Shown one piece after another: positions 47,040 to 59,997 of a DNA stretch of 64,000 nt. Location of the stretch: positions 11,897,382 through 11,961,381 of the forward strand of contig NC_084474.1 of the NCBI RefSeq assembly GCF_027409185.1. The letters run 5' to 3'. Under the pieces are notes generated by a model. It ran no database searches, had not been told where the DNA came from, and was given only the letters and a program-made list of their open reading frames with translations. Position 1 is the stretch's first letter. Every line of letters starts with the position of its first letter. Both the position numbers and the translations under genes were made by a program. Source of the DNA: Cynocephalus volans (taxonomy: Eukaryota > Chordata > Mammalia > Dermoptera > Cynocephalidae).

Positions 47040-47990
47040 ATCAAGGAAACCTCATGCCCCCAAAGGGAAACAAGAAGTCTCTAGTAATGGATGTCAAAAG
47101 AAAAGGGCTTTTATAAAATGTCTATAAAGGAATTTTAATAATAATTTTAAGGAAACTCAACAAGATACAAGAGAACACAAACAAACAATTCAGTGAAATC
47201 AGGAAAACAATTTATGATCTGAATGAGAACTTTAACAAAGAGATAGATATCTTAAAAATAACTGAACAGAAACCTTAGAGATGAAGAATTCAATGAATGA
47301 GATAAAGAAAATAATTGAGAGCTTCAACAGAGTAGATCAAGCAAAAAAGAGAATTATGAACTTGAAGAGAGATCTTTTGAAATAAACCAGTCGGGGGGGC
47401 AGGTAAGGAAATAAGAGAACAAAAAAAAAGGAACTTAAAAAGCCCAGCAGACTTACAGGACACCATTAAGTGAGCAAATATTCAAATAATGGGCATTCCA
47501 AAAGGAGAAGATGGAGAAAGGCACAGAAGCCCTACTTAATGAAATAAAAGCTGAAAATTTCCCAAGTATTTGGAGAGATATGGACATTCAGATTCAGCAA
47601 GCTCAAAGGTCCCCAGTTAGACCCCACTCAAAAAGACCCTCTCTGACATGCATCATAATTAAACTGTCAAAAGTTAAAGGCAAAGAAAGAATTCTAAAAG
47701 CTGCAAAAGAAAATCATCAAGTCACATATAAGGGAATCCCCATTAGATTACCAGCAGATTTCTCAACAGAAACCTTGCAGGCAAGGGGAAAATGGGATGA
47801 TATATTCAAAGTGCTAAAGAAAAAAACTGCTGGTCAAAATGCTTTATCCAGCAAAGCTATCCTTCAGAAATGATGGAGAAATAAACACTTTACCAGATAA
47901 GCAGAAGCTGAGTGAATTTGTCACTACTAGACTAGCACTACAAGAACTGCTTACAGGAGTGCTAAAACTGGGAATGAAAAGTCAACAAGT
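47040..47990 (+). pseudogene. LINE-1 ORF1 remnant (L1MA-like copy)
   Basis: The best frame (47511-47873) reads ALLNEIKAENFPSIW, IQIQQAQRSP, and QVTYKGIPIRLPADFSTETL, the C-terminal RNA-binding part of ORF1p. ORF1p coats LINE-1 RNA as a trimer. The coiled-coil part lies upstream in broken frames. After 47873 the frame shifts and the C-terminus continues in another frame to about 47990. Confidence 0.85.
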
Positions 47991-48469
47991 ACTATCATGA
48001 AAACATGAAAAAGTACAAAACTCTCCAGTACAGGTAAATTCATAATTCAAACTCAGAATATCTCAGTGATGTAACGGTGCTATGTAAATCCTTCAGTCCT
48101 CGAGTATGAAAGTTTAAAGTCAAAATGGTCAAAAAACAGCAACAGCTATGATTACTAGCTAGGAAACAGACATACATACAAACATAAGTTAAAGAAACAA
48201 AAAAATAAATTGTGACTTAGGGGAGGTGAGTCTAGAGTATTTTCATGTGACCAAAGTTAAGTTACTATCAACTTAAAATAGTTTATTATAACTACAATGT
48301 ACCCACAAAAAATAAAAAAGAAAGAAAGAAATTACAGAAGATACACAATTGAGAAGGAGAAAAAAACCAGAGCTTAAGACCACAAAAAAACACCAATCCA
48401 CAGAGGTAAATAGCAAGAGAAAATAAAGAAACTAAAGATCTACAAAACAATCAGAAAACAATTAACAAA

Positions 48470-51400
48470 ATGACAAGAATAAGTTCCCACATATTAGTAA
48501 TAACCTCAAATGTAAATGGATTAAACTCTCCAATTAAAAGACATAAAGTGGATGAATGGATTTTAAAAAAGAGATACAATAATATGCTGCCTACAAGAAA
48601 CTCACTTACCTATTAAAGACAAACATAGACTGAAAGTGAAGTGCTAGAAAAAGATATTCCATGCAAACAGAAACCAAAAAGGAGTAGGACTAGCCATACT
48701 TATAGCAGATAAAATAGACTTTAAATCAAAAGCTGTAAAAAGAGACAAAGGAGATTATTATATAATGATAAAGGGATCAACTCAACAAGAGCATGTAACA
48801 ATTGTTAATATGTATGCACCCAATATCAGAGCCCACAGATATATAAAGCAAACATTATCAAACCTAAATGAAGAGATAGATTGCAATTCAATAATAGTAG
48901 GGGAATTTAACAACCCACTTCCAACAATAGATGGCTCATCTAGACAGAAAATAAACATCTGACTTTAACCGCACTGTAGACCAAATGTGTCTTACAGACA
49001 TTTACAGAACATTCCATCCAACAGCTACAGAATACACATTCTTCTCAACTGCATGTGGAGCATATGCAGGATAGATCATATGTTAGGCTACAAAACAAGT
49101 GTACACAAATTTTAAAAGATAGAGATCACATCAAGGATCTTTTTTGACTACAATGGTATAAAACTAGAAATCATTAACAATAAAACCTTTGGAAACTTGA
49201 CAAATACATGGAAATTAAACAAGATGCTCCTAAACAATCAATGGGTTAATGAAGAATTTAAAAGGAAATTTAAAATTTTCTTGAGACAGACAAGAATGGA
49301 GACACATCATACCACACCCTATGGAACATGGCAAAAATAGTTGTAAGAGAAAAGTTTGTAGCAATAAATGCTTACACCAAAAAAGAAGACAGACTTCTAA
49401 CAAACAACCTAATGATGCACCTTAGAGAACTGGAAAAATAAACTAAACCCAAAACTGGCAGAAGAAAAGAAATAATAAAGCTCAGATCAGAAATAAATGA
49501 AATTTAAAAAACAACAAAAAACCTCCAACAACAATTAAAAATATTAGCAAAAAAAAGAGAGAGAAGACTCAAATAAATAAAATCTGAAATGAAAAAGACA
49601 TTACAACTGATGCCACAGAAATACAAATCATAAAAGTTTGTTCTGAACAACTATATGCCAGCAAATATGGAAGAAATAGATAAAATCCTAGACAAATACA
49701 ACCTACCAAGATTAAATTTAAAGAAGCAGAAAATCTGAAAAGACCAATAACAAGTGAAGAAATTGAATCAGTAATACAAAGTCTTCCATTAAAGAAAAGC
49801 CCAGGACTTGATGCTTCACTGCTGCATTCTAGCAAACATTGAAAAAGAACTAATACCACTTCTCTTCAGATTGTTCAGGAAAATTGAAAAGGAGGGAACA
49901 CTTTCCAACTCATTTTATCAGGACAGCACTATTCTGATTCTAAAACCAAACAAGGGCACAACAAAAAAAGAAATTATAGGCAAATAACCCTGATAGACAT
50001 AGATGCAAAAATTCTCAACAAGATATTAGCAAACAGAATCCAGAAGCACATAATAAGATCATTCACTATGATCAAGTGAGATTTGTCCTCAGGATAGAAG
50101 GATGGCTTAATATACACAAATCAATAAATGTGATACACCACATTAACAGAAAAAGAGACACACAAAAAATGATCATTTCAATCAATGGAGAAAAAGCACA
50201 TGACAAAATTCAACATTCAAAATACAGCCTGATAAAAACTATTAAGCTAGGTATATAAGGTATGTACCTCAATGCAATAAAGGCCATATATGACAAATCA
50301 ACAGCTAACATCATACTGAATGATCGGGAACAAGACAGGATGCCCACTTTCACAACTTCTATTCAACATGACACTGGAAGACCTAGCCAAAGCAATTAGA
50401 TAAGAGAAAGAAATAAAAAGTATCCAAATTGGAAAGAAGGAAGTCAAACTCCGTGTTTGTAGATGACATGATCTTATATATAGAAAATCCTAAAGATTCC
50501 ACCACAAAACTGTTAGAAGCAATAAATGAATTCAGGAAAGTTCATAGATACAAAATCAACATACAAAAGTCAGTAGCATTTCTGTATACTTATAGCTAAC
50601 TATCTAAAAAAGAAATCAAGAAAGCAATTCCTTTTACAACAACTACAAGAAAATAAGATACCAAGAAATAAAGTTAATCAAGGGAATAAAATACCTCTAC
50701 AATGAAAACTATGAAACTTTGAAGAAAGAATTTGAGGAGGACATAAATATTTGGAAAGATATCCCATGTTCACAGATTAGAAGAATTAATGTTGTTAAAA
50801 TGGCCATTCTACCCAAAGAGATCTACAGATTTAATGCAGTTCTATGAAAATGCCAATGACATTCTTCAAAGAAATAGAAAAAAATTCTAAAATTCATATG
50901 GAACCAAAAAAGACCTGAATAGCCAAAGTGATACTGAGAAAATGAACAAAGCTGGAGGCATCACACTACCTGACTTAAGTTATACTGCAGAGCTGTAGCT
51001 AACAAAACAGCAAGGTACTGGCATAAAAACAGACACATCGACCAAGGGAACAGAATCAACAGCCTAGAAATAAATTCATACACTGGGAAAACTGGATATC
51101 CACATGCAGAAGAATGAGAGTAGACCCCTACCTCCCGCCATATACAAAAATGAATTCAAAGTGGATTAAAGGTTTCACTGTAAAACCTGAAACTATGAAA
51201 CTACATAGAGGGGATGATCCATGACATGGGGTTCAGCAAGGATTTTTTTAAAGGACTTTTAAAGCTCAAGCAATAAAAGCAAAAATAGACAAGTAAAAGC
51301 AAAATAGACAAGTGGAATTACATCAAACTAAAAACCTTTTGCACATCAAAGGAAACTGTTAACAGAGAGAAGAGACAACCCACAGGATGGGAGAAAATAT

Positions 51401-52145
51401 TTACAAACTATACATCTGACAAGGGGTTAATATCAAGAATACATGAGGAACTTAAACAACTCGACAACAAAACAAACAAACAAACAAAAAACCCAAGTAA
51501 CTCAATTGAGGAAACAAAAAAGGATCTCAATAGACATTTCTCCAAAGAAGACATACAAATGGCCAAAAGGCATATGAAAAATACTCCACACCACTAATCA
51601 TCAAGGAAATGAAAATCAAAACCATGATGAGATACCACTTCACTCCAAGTAGAACAGCTATTATCAAAAAGACAAAAGAAAACAAATGTTAGTGAGGATG
51701 TGAATAAAAGGGAACACTTGCACACTTTTGGTGGTAGGGTAAACTAGTACAGCCATTATAAAACTAGTAGAGCTATTATAAAAAACAGTATGCATTTTCT
51801 TCAAAGAATTAAAAATAGAACTACCATATCATCTGACAATTCTACTGCTGGATATATATCCAAAGAAAATGAAGCCAGTATGTCCAAGAGATACCTGCAC
51901 TTCCATGTTTATTGCAGTACAATTTATAATAGCCAAGATACAGAATAAACTTGAGTGTCCAATAACAGATGAATGAATTTTTAAAAGTGGTATATATACA
52001 CAATGAAACACTATTCAGCCATAGAAAAGAATGAAATCCTGTCATTTGCAGCAACATGGATGGACTTGGAGGACATTATGTTAAGTGAAGTGAGCCAAGC
52101 AAGACAAACACCACATGATCTCATTCAAATGTGGAATCTAAAAAA
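48470..52145 (+). pseudogene. LINE-1 ORF2 remnant (L1MA-like copy)
   Basis: The start ATGACAAGAATAAGTTCCC matches the usual ORF2 start. An endonuclease remnant in the frame 48765-48962 reads VTIVNMYAPN and IIVGEFNNPL. An RT remnant follows (AGATGACATGATC at 50460-50472). The C-terminal part at 52003-52145 reads MDLEDIMLSEVSQAR. ORF2p supplies endonuclease and reverse transcriptase, but here many stops and frameshifts separate the pieces, so it is inactive. Confidence 0.88.
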
Positions 52146-52606
52146 AAAGAAAGAAAATGATATTATAGAGGCAGAAAATAGAACAGTGGTTGCCAAAGAC
52201 TGTGGAGTGGATGGGGAAAGGAAAAACAGTGGTTGGCCAATGGGTACAAAATTCCAATTAGATAGGAGGAATAAGTTCTGAAGTTCTACTGCACAGTAGG
52301 GTAACTATTGTTAACAGTTACGTTTTGTATATTACATAATAACTAGAGGAGAGGCTTTTAAATATTTCCAACACCAAGAAATGATAAATTGTGAGGTGAC
52401 TGATACATTAACTACCCTCACAGTATGCATGTGTACATTACATGTATATATGTAATGTATATATTGTATATACATATATGTTACATATACATTAACACCC
52501 TGACATAGCTATGTTATACAACATATATGTATCAAAACATCAGATTGTACCCTATAAGTATGTACAATTGTTGTGTCAATTAAAATACACAATTTTTTTT
52601 AAAAAG

Positions 52607-54615
52607 AAAAGAAACAATAACTACAAAGTCAACAAAAAGAAAACATAAAGGAATTAATAAAGATAAAAGCAGAAATTAATAGAATGGAGAAGAAAATATA
52701 CCTAATTAGTAAATCAATATAAATATCATGTTTTTTGATAACTAGAAAAACACTAGCTACCTTAAGAATAAAGAAAGCATACATATACAGAAAATAAGAA
52801 ATTACAAAATAATTTCAAAAACATAGATGAAATAATTTCACTGAGAAACAGTTTAGCAAAATCAACCCAAGTAGAGGTAAAAAGCTTAAACAAACCAATT
52901 TCTTGAAAGACAACGAAAATGATATCAAGGAACTATTTTGCAAAAGGGACACTGAGCCCAGGCTGTTCCACATGAAAATAAATTCTGCCAACTTTCAAAG
53001 ACCAGATAGTCCCAGTCATCTATAAACTTCCAGAGCACTGATAATTATGGAGAACTTTCCAGTGTTTTTATGAAGCAAGTATGAGTATAGCATTAAGAAC
53101 TAAACCTGATAAGGAGATCACATACACAATAAAAGAAAATTCAGACAAACATAATTTACAAATGTCACAGCAAAAATGTTAAGTAAGGTATTGGCAAACA
53201 GAATCCCACATCTTATCAGTAAAATAACAATAACCAAGTGGTATCTACCCAAAAATGCAAGGTGGGTCAATATTAGGACATTCATTAATATAATATATCC
53301 TATTAATAGACCTAGAGAGAAAAATCATTATTATTTCCATTGGTGCTAAAAAGCCTTTGACAAAAATTGATACTTACATTGATGAAAATATTCAAGAAAA
53401 TGGGAATTGATATATTCTTCACAGCAACTTACTTAATAAGAAAATGTCAAAGGTATTTTCACTAAAATCAGGAACAAGGCAAAAATGTCATGCTAAAATT
53501 CAACATTCTACTGAATGTGATGGTCATTGCAATAAGTGAAATAAGAGAAATGAAGAAGAAAACAATTTGCGGAAGATATGAGAGAATACCTGGAAAACGT
53601 CTAGAGAATCAATAATGAACTGACTCAAGCAATAAGAAAATTCAGGAAGTTGGAAGAATAAAAACTTAACATACAGAAAGTAATTACTTTCACATATTAA
53701 GCCAGTAATAAGTTTAAAGAAACATTTACAGAAATTATAACAAAAAAGATCGAATACTTAGGAATAAACTTAAATATACAAAATTCATATGAGGGAAAAT
53801 TTAATTATTTCCTAAAAGATAGAGAAGTAGACTTGAACATTTAAAAATGCATTCCTTATTCTTAGATAAGACAATCTAGCATAAGGTGTCAGTTTTCCCT
53901 AAATTAATTTAGGGAAATAAATTTGATGTAATCCCCCTACAATACCAGAAAGCTTGTTTACAAAGGTAGACATGTTGATCAAAGTTCATATACAACCAAA
54001 CATGCAAGAATAGCCAGAAAACATTGACAAGAGAAAACTATGCAAGGATGCTAGTGGCCCTTCTAGGTGTTAAAACATACTTTAAAACCTCTATAATTAA
54101 ACAATGTGCTGTTGGTTTATTGTGTAATAGATGGTATAATGGAATAAAAAGTCTAGAAATACAACCACATATGTATAGAATATCACAAAGGTGGCATTTC
54201 AAATCACTGTAGCAAAGATGGACTTTTAATAAATGGTGCTGAAAAAACTGGGTAGTCATTTGGGAAAAGATAAAACTGTATCCATAACTCACATCATGCA
54301 CAGAATAATTTTCAGAATAGATCAAAGATCTAAGTATGAAAAATGAAACTACACAAATACTAGAAGTAACCATAAAGATTTGGTAATCAAGATTAGGAAA
54401 AGATTTTCAAACGATCATTCAAAATCCAACTATAATAAAAGAAAAGTTAGATAAACTTCATTAACTAAATTTTTTTAAAAACCTTTCAAATTGCAAAAAC
54501 ATCATAAAAAGCCACACACAAAAAAAAGAAGAAGAAGAAACTTAGAAGCTAGGAGAAAATATTTGCAGCATATATCATAGATAAGAGGATAACATCCTTA
54601 CAATACATTTTTAGA
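52607..54615 (+). repeat. Old LINE-1 ORF2, sense (continuation)
   Basis: ORF2 sequence of an old L1M element resumes after the L1MA-like insertion. It contains RT-region equivalents (GGAATTAATAAAGATAAAAG, GGCAAACAGAATCC near 53194, CAAGTGGTATCTACCCAAAA near 53235) and C-terminal equivalents to 54615. A younger LINE-1 interrupts it at about 54616. Frames are destroyed; those at 54024-54212 and 54038-54373 are chance. Confidence 0.8.
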
Positions 54616-56430
54616 TTTTTTAAATCAGTAGCATTTCTATACTCCAACAGTGAATTTGGAGAAAAAGAAATCAAGAAAGCTAACCCATTTACAAGAGTCA
54701 CCAAAAAAATAAAATACTTAGGAATAAAATTAACCAAGGATGTGAGAAATCTCTGTGATGAGAACTACAAACCACTGTTGAGAGAAATTAAAGAGGACAC
54801 AAGAAGATGGAAAGATACCTCATGCTCTTAGATTGGAAGAATTAACATTGTGAAAATGTTCGTATTACCCAAAGTGATGTACAGATTCAATGCAATCCCC
54901 CTCAAAATTCCAATAACATTTTTCTCAGAAATGGAAAGAACAATCCTAACATTCATATGGAATAACAAAAGACCATGAATAGCCAAAGCAATCCTGAGCA
55001 AAACAAAAAAGCTGGAGGCATAACCCTACCTGACTTTAAACTATACTACAAATCTATAGTAACCAAAACAGCATGGTACTGGCATAAAAACAGACACACA
55101 GATCAAACAAAGAGAATAGATAATCCGGAAATCAACCCATATGCCTACAGCCATCTGATCTTTGACAAAGGCACCAAGTCTACACACTGGGGAAGACACC
55201 GCCTCTTCAGCAGATGGTGCTGGGAAAATTGGATATTCTTATGTAGGAGAATGAAACTAGACTATACCTCTCACCATATAGCAAAATCAACTCAAAATGG
55301 ATTAAAGAATTAAATATACATACTGAAACAATAAAACTCCTTAAAGAAAACATAGGGGAAACACTCCAGGATTAGGTACAGACTTTTATGAATATGACCC
55401 CAAAAGCACAGGCAACCAAAGGAAAAATAAACAAATGGGACTATATCAAACTAAAAAGCTGCTGCAGAGCAAAAGAAACAATTAACAGAGTGAAAAGACA
55501 ACCAACAGAGTGGGAGAAAATATTTGCAAAATATACATCTGACAAAGGATTAATATCCAGAATATACAAGGAACTCAAACAACTTTACAGCAAAAAAAAC
55601 AAGGAACCCAATTAAAAAATGAGCAAAGAAGCTGAATAGAAATTTCTCAAAGGAAGATATATAAATGGCCAACAGACACATGAAAAAAATGCTCAACATC
55701 ACTCAGCATTCAGGAAATGCAAAACAAAACCACTCTAAGTGAGAATGATAAATGCTCATTCCAAAAGACTGAGAATGATAAATGCTGGTGAGGTTGTGGA
55801 GAAAAAGGAACCCTCATATACGGTTGGTGGGACTGCAAAATGGTGCAGCCTTTATGGAAAATGGTACAGAAGTTCCTCAAACAATTATAGATAGATCTAT
55901 CATATGACCCAGATATTCCACTGCTGGGTATATACTCAGAGGAATGGAAGTCATCATGTCAAAGGGATACCTGTACTCCCATGTTTATTGCAGCACTGTT
56001 TACAATAGCCAGGAGTTGGAACCAGCCCAAATGTCCATCATCAGATGAGCGGATAAGGAAACTGTGGTATATCTACACAATGGAATACTACTGTGCTCTA
56101 AAAAAGAATGAAATGCTACCATTCGCAGCAGCATGGATGGACTTAGAGAAAATTATTTAAAGTGAAATAAGACAGGCCCAGAAAGAGAAATACCACATGT
56201 TCTCACTTATTTGTGGGAGCTAAAAATAAACAAACAAACAAACAGGGGGCAGGGGCAGGCAGAAGACAATAATCACAACAATTCCTTGAACGTGTTCAGA
56301 CAAGTGAACAGATATGATGTTTATGGGTTGAGGGAAGAGGAAGTGGGGAAAGAGGAATTGGTTAAGGGACACAGAAATCAACTACATTGTATATTGATAA
56401 ATTAAAATTAAATTAAATTTAAAAAAATTT
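54616..56430 (+). mobile_element. LINE-1 3' half, 5'-truncated, intermediate age
   Basis: It aligns along its length with the young LINE-1 from 13640 onwards but carries more substitutions and several indels. Frames 54975-55313 and 55388-55615 are ORF2 pieces ([30 protein letters not shown]). A TGA replaces the R codon in the Cys motif near 55790. The 3'UTR ends in an A/T-rich tail near 56400-56430. It inserted into the old LINE-1 that continues at 56560. Confidence 0.88.
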
Positions 56431-56557
56431 TTTTAATTTATTGAAACATAATTGTATGTATCTGTGGAGTCTACCATTGAATATCCATACCTGTGTGCAA
56501 ATGTGATGCTCAAATCAGGATTATTAGTATATTCAACAATAAACTTTAAACTGGAGG
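56431..56557 (-). repeat. Short LINE-1 3' end, antisense
   Basis: TTTAATTTATTGAAACATAA and TTATTAGTATATTCAACA resemble the left edge of the antisense LINE-1 at 23329-23450 (CTTTATTGAAACATAATTG and TTAGTATATTCATCA). It is therefore a severely truncated 3'UTR copy in reverse orientation next to the previous LINE-1 tail. Confidence 0.7.
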
Positions 56558-57490
56558 GGGAAAAGGCCAAAAACCTCACAAGAAATGGGCAAATGATATA
56601 GCAGAATATTCATTTAAATATATACAATTAAGACCCTAAACATATGAAAAGATGTTCGAATTCATTCCTCATTAATGAAATGCAAATTAAAACTACTCTG
56701 AGATACCTTTTCTCATCTAACAATTTGGCAAAAATTAAAAAGCCTAACACATTCAGTTGGTGGGGTGGACCGTACTCTCATAGGTTATCAGTGGGAATGC
56801 AAAGTGGCACAACCATTTTAGAGGGGAATCTGGCAATATCTAACAAAACTACATATGTATTTACTTTTTGACTCAGAAATCCTACTTTTTAGAACTTATC
56901 TAGAAGTTGCATCTCCAAGAATATGAAAATACATGTGCACAAAATTACTAATGGTAGCATTGTTGGTAATCGCAAAATATTGGAAACAACCTAAATGTCC
57001 ATACCTAGGAAAGCAGTTGAATAAACTATGGCACATCCACACAGTAGCGTACTGTGAGTGTATAGAGACATGGGGGAGATCCTTCTGAATTAACATAGAG
57101 TGAGGAAAGCCGGGAGCAAAAGAGTATATGTAGCATGCTGCCATTTGAGTAAGCAAGAATAAAAATATAAAATATGCATATATCTGCTCATTTCTACAAA
57201 AAGAAACAGGAAGAATAAATCATATGTGAATAAGATAGGTTACCTATAGGGTGGTAGTGAAGGGAAATGGGGTGCAAAAAATTCAGAGGTGGAAATGTGT
57301 CTGAAAGGGGGTGAGAAGAGTTACATTTCTTTGAATGGACCTTTGTGTCTAATTTTGATTCTTAGAACCATCTTGTGTCTAGATGTCTAAGTGCCATGGT
57401 TGTTAAAGACAAAGAAATACTGAGGAATTGAGATTATAAGAGACTAAGGATGCAAAACACCTATACACAATGTGTGGTCATTTTCCTTTT
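56558..57490 (+). repeat. Old LINE-1 ORF2 end and 3'UTR, sense
   Basis: This is the last piece of the old element: AAATGGGCAAATGATATAGC, GAAATGCAAATTAAAACTAC, then C-terminal equivalents and a 3'UTR. The plus frame at 56644-56871 includes [11 protein letters not shown], an ORF2 remnant. The end is approximate. Confidence 0.75.
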
Positions 57491-57610
57491 CCTTTGTAAT
57501 GAAAGATATTGTAGAACAACCAGCAAATTTTTGAATAAAATGGCATAGACTAGACATAATATTGTATCAATTTTAGTCTCCTGATTATGGCATTTATTCT
57601 GTGGGGAGAT

Positions 57611-58001
57611 AAGAGGATTATGAAACCACATATTGTTTGGGGCTACCCAAACCTGAAGTCAGTAAATGAACTCATCTACACATGTAGTTATGGCAAAATC
57701 AGTAAGAAGCAAATTGCCTTGACAGATGACCCTTTGCTTGCTCGATCTCTTGGTAAATGCAGCATGATCTGCATGGAGGATCTGATTCATGCTGTCTATA
57801 CTGTTGGAAAGTGCTTCAAAGAAACAAATAACTTCCTGTGGCCCTTCAAATTATCCCATTTTGTGGAAGTTGGACATTCTGGCAACCGGGAAGATCAGAT
57901 CAACAGGCTTATTAGAAGGATGAACTGAGGAGTCTGCCATGATTATTTTTGCAATCTGATTAGTTAATAAATGGTGACTGCTTTCAAACTGAGAAAAAAA
58001 A
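57611..58001 (+). pseudogene. RPL7: Processed, 5'-truncated retrocopy of RPL7 mRNA
   Basis: The frame to the TGA at 57926-57928 reads [42 protein letters not shown] and [15 protein letters not shown], the C-terminal half of ribosomal protein L7 of the 60S subunit. About eleven codons are missing between PFKLS and HFVE, a roughly 33-bp in-frame deletion. The 5' half is absent. A matching 3'UTR follows, with AATAAA at about 57966-57971 and an A-run at 57993-58001. There are no introns. The upstream ATG at 57587 lies before the homology and is chance. No ribosomal function is expected. Confidence 0.95.
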
Positions 58002-59489
58002 AGTGAGTCCATTTTTATTCTAAAAGCTAAACAAAAGAAAAAGAAAAAAATACAGGTATGAAGATAGGCCCAATCTCGTATGTCTTCCCCTCTGCCACAC
58101 AGCATCCCACCAAAAACAACAACCTGGGAATCTCAAACACTGGAAAAGCTAAAGCAAGGGGAGCTAGGTGGCACCAAAGTTTTCATCTGGTAGCTTGAGG
58201 CTTCACGTTCTGCCTAGTCTTTGTCACAGTGCACTGGCTCAACCAAATACTGGCATCCTTAAGCATAACAAACTCTTCTTTAAGCAACGTGGTCTCGGCG
58301 TGGCTAGACACTATCTACAATTTCATTCAAGATGTGCCTTTGTGTAGACCATAGATTTGAAATGATGAATAACCAAAATGAGTCCAGCCTTAAACTGCTC
58401 TGATAATCCCCGCAACAGCTACCGCTCCTAAGACCCTTTCTTTTCTCATCTTCAGAATTATTTGTCATTATGAGCAAAAGAGAAATGTGAGTGAGACCAC
58501 CAATTTCTGAAAAACATCATATCAGGACTCCCGTGGAAAAACACAAACCTCTGCTGAATGGTTTTACCGTAAAGTCAAACTTTGAACTGATTTTATGTAG
58601 ATGTGTCAAGGGGAATTACGTATCATTAAAATACCCTTCAAAATAACCCCAGTAGATACCAACAGTAATTCCTGATGAAACTTTTCCCTTGGCTTTTCCT
58701 CATTATTTAGATGTGGCCATCAGCAAAACCTCCCTATGGGGGAGAGACTTCGTAAAGTTTTCTTTCAGAGAATGAAAGATCCCCTATCTCTGTCAAATGT
58801 CAGGCTCACGGGACAAGAATTTCTCAATGTACTCATTTATTATTCTCAAGTGATGTTCAATGATGCCAGTACATTGAAAACTTTTAAATGTTTTTTTTTT
58901 TTTTTGCTTCCTGTATGTCTTAAATGTATCTGTTCTTTAACACATTTCTTGAGTCCCTACCATGGCTCAGGCTCTGTGCTAGGCTAAGACCAGCCCTCCT
59001 TGGCATGGAATTCTTCAATCAGAACTTAACAGTGATTTCAGCATTGGTAGAAGGAAGCAAAGGCAAGGTGACATAGGAAGTCAGCCAAAAATGTTCAGAA
59101 TACTCAGAACATGGGGAATGCTTCATCGAGAAGGCAGCGTTTTTTACAGGACCTTGAGATAATAACTGAATTTCTTACAGACTTGACCTTCGTTATAGTT
59201 GCTAGGCTCTAAATGCAGACAGAATCTCTACACGTGTGACCCCAGAGCAAAGCCTGCTCATTATAACCTGCGCTTCAGTCCACTTGCCTGGATGCCTCTA
59301 GGTACACAAAATTTCAAAAAGAACTTGGGCTTAATAATCCTTCCCCCAGAGAGAAAACAGATGTCTCTGGAAATTACAGCATGATCTTCAGGAGGTAACA
59401 AGAAAATTATTCTTTCTGACAGTGATTTTTTAAAAAATTAAATTAATAAAGTTGACTTCATCCAAGTTCTTTACTAAGTAAAATCTATT
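58002..59489. other. Mostly unassigned sequence
   Basis: No gene is recognised. A stretch near 58930-58985 (TTTCTTGAGTCCCTACCATG, then CTCTGTGCTAGGC) followed by GCTTCATCGAGAAGGCAGCG near 59120 suggests a weak L2 fragment in sense orientation. T-runs lie at 58892-58905. Confidence 0.4.
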
Positions 59490-59506
59490 ATAACAGAGGA
59501 ATTTTT

Positions 59507-59655
59507 TTTTTTTTTTTTTTTTTTTTTGTCTTTTCCGTGACCGGCACTCAGCCAGTGAGTGCACTGGCCATTCCTATATAGGATCCGAACCCGCGGCGGG
59601 AGCGTCGCCGCGCTGCTAGCGCAGCACGCTACCGAGTGCGCCACGGGCTCGGCCC
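59507..59655 (-). mobile_element. t-SINE, antisense
   Basis: The long T-run is the A-tail. The reverse strand has the A-box-like TGGCGCACTCGG and GGTTCGGATCC, with a hairpin second unit (CACTCACTGGCTGAGTG). The TSD ATAACAGAGGAATTTTT is perfect (59490-59506, 59656-59672). The minus frame at 59474-59680 is a shadow. Confidence 0.97.
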
Positions 59656-59672
59656 ATAACAGAGGAATTTTT

Positions 59673-59946
59673 AAAGTCATAATACCATAAACTCAAGCAA
59701 AAGAATTACAGATGATTTAAAGAAAATGGAGTTTCAAAATTGTGTAGAATTGTTTTATAAATATTTTTAAGGCATATTATATGAGTACATCTCTAGAGAG
59801 AACATCCTCAGAAAGAAGCAGCACAGGATAAGATGAATTACTCTGAAATGAAAGTAAACTAGACAGGTTGACATTTCACCCCAAACCAACCAGAGTAATA
59901 ATAGTTTATCCAGTTCTTCATTAAAATGTACCTGAGCGTGTGCGCG

Positions 59947-59997
<51 letters not shown>

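Larger units (their letters stand above)
44781..52606 (+). mobile_element. Nearly complete L1MA-like LINE-1, sense
   Basis: The TSD is AAAAGAAACAA at 44770-44780 and 52607-52617. The order is complete: a start like GAGCAAGATGGTCAAATAG near 44803, 5'UTR to about 47040, ORF1 about 47040-47990, ORF2 about 48470-52145, 3'UTR with GGAATAAGTTCTGAAGTTCT, and an end TGTCAATTAAAATACAC plus T/A runs of L1MA type. An LTR has inserted in the 5'UTR (46263-46690). All coding frames are broken by many stops and frameshifts, so it is inactive. Confidence 0.9.
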
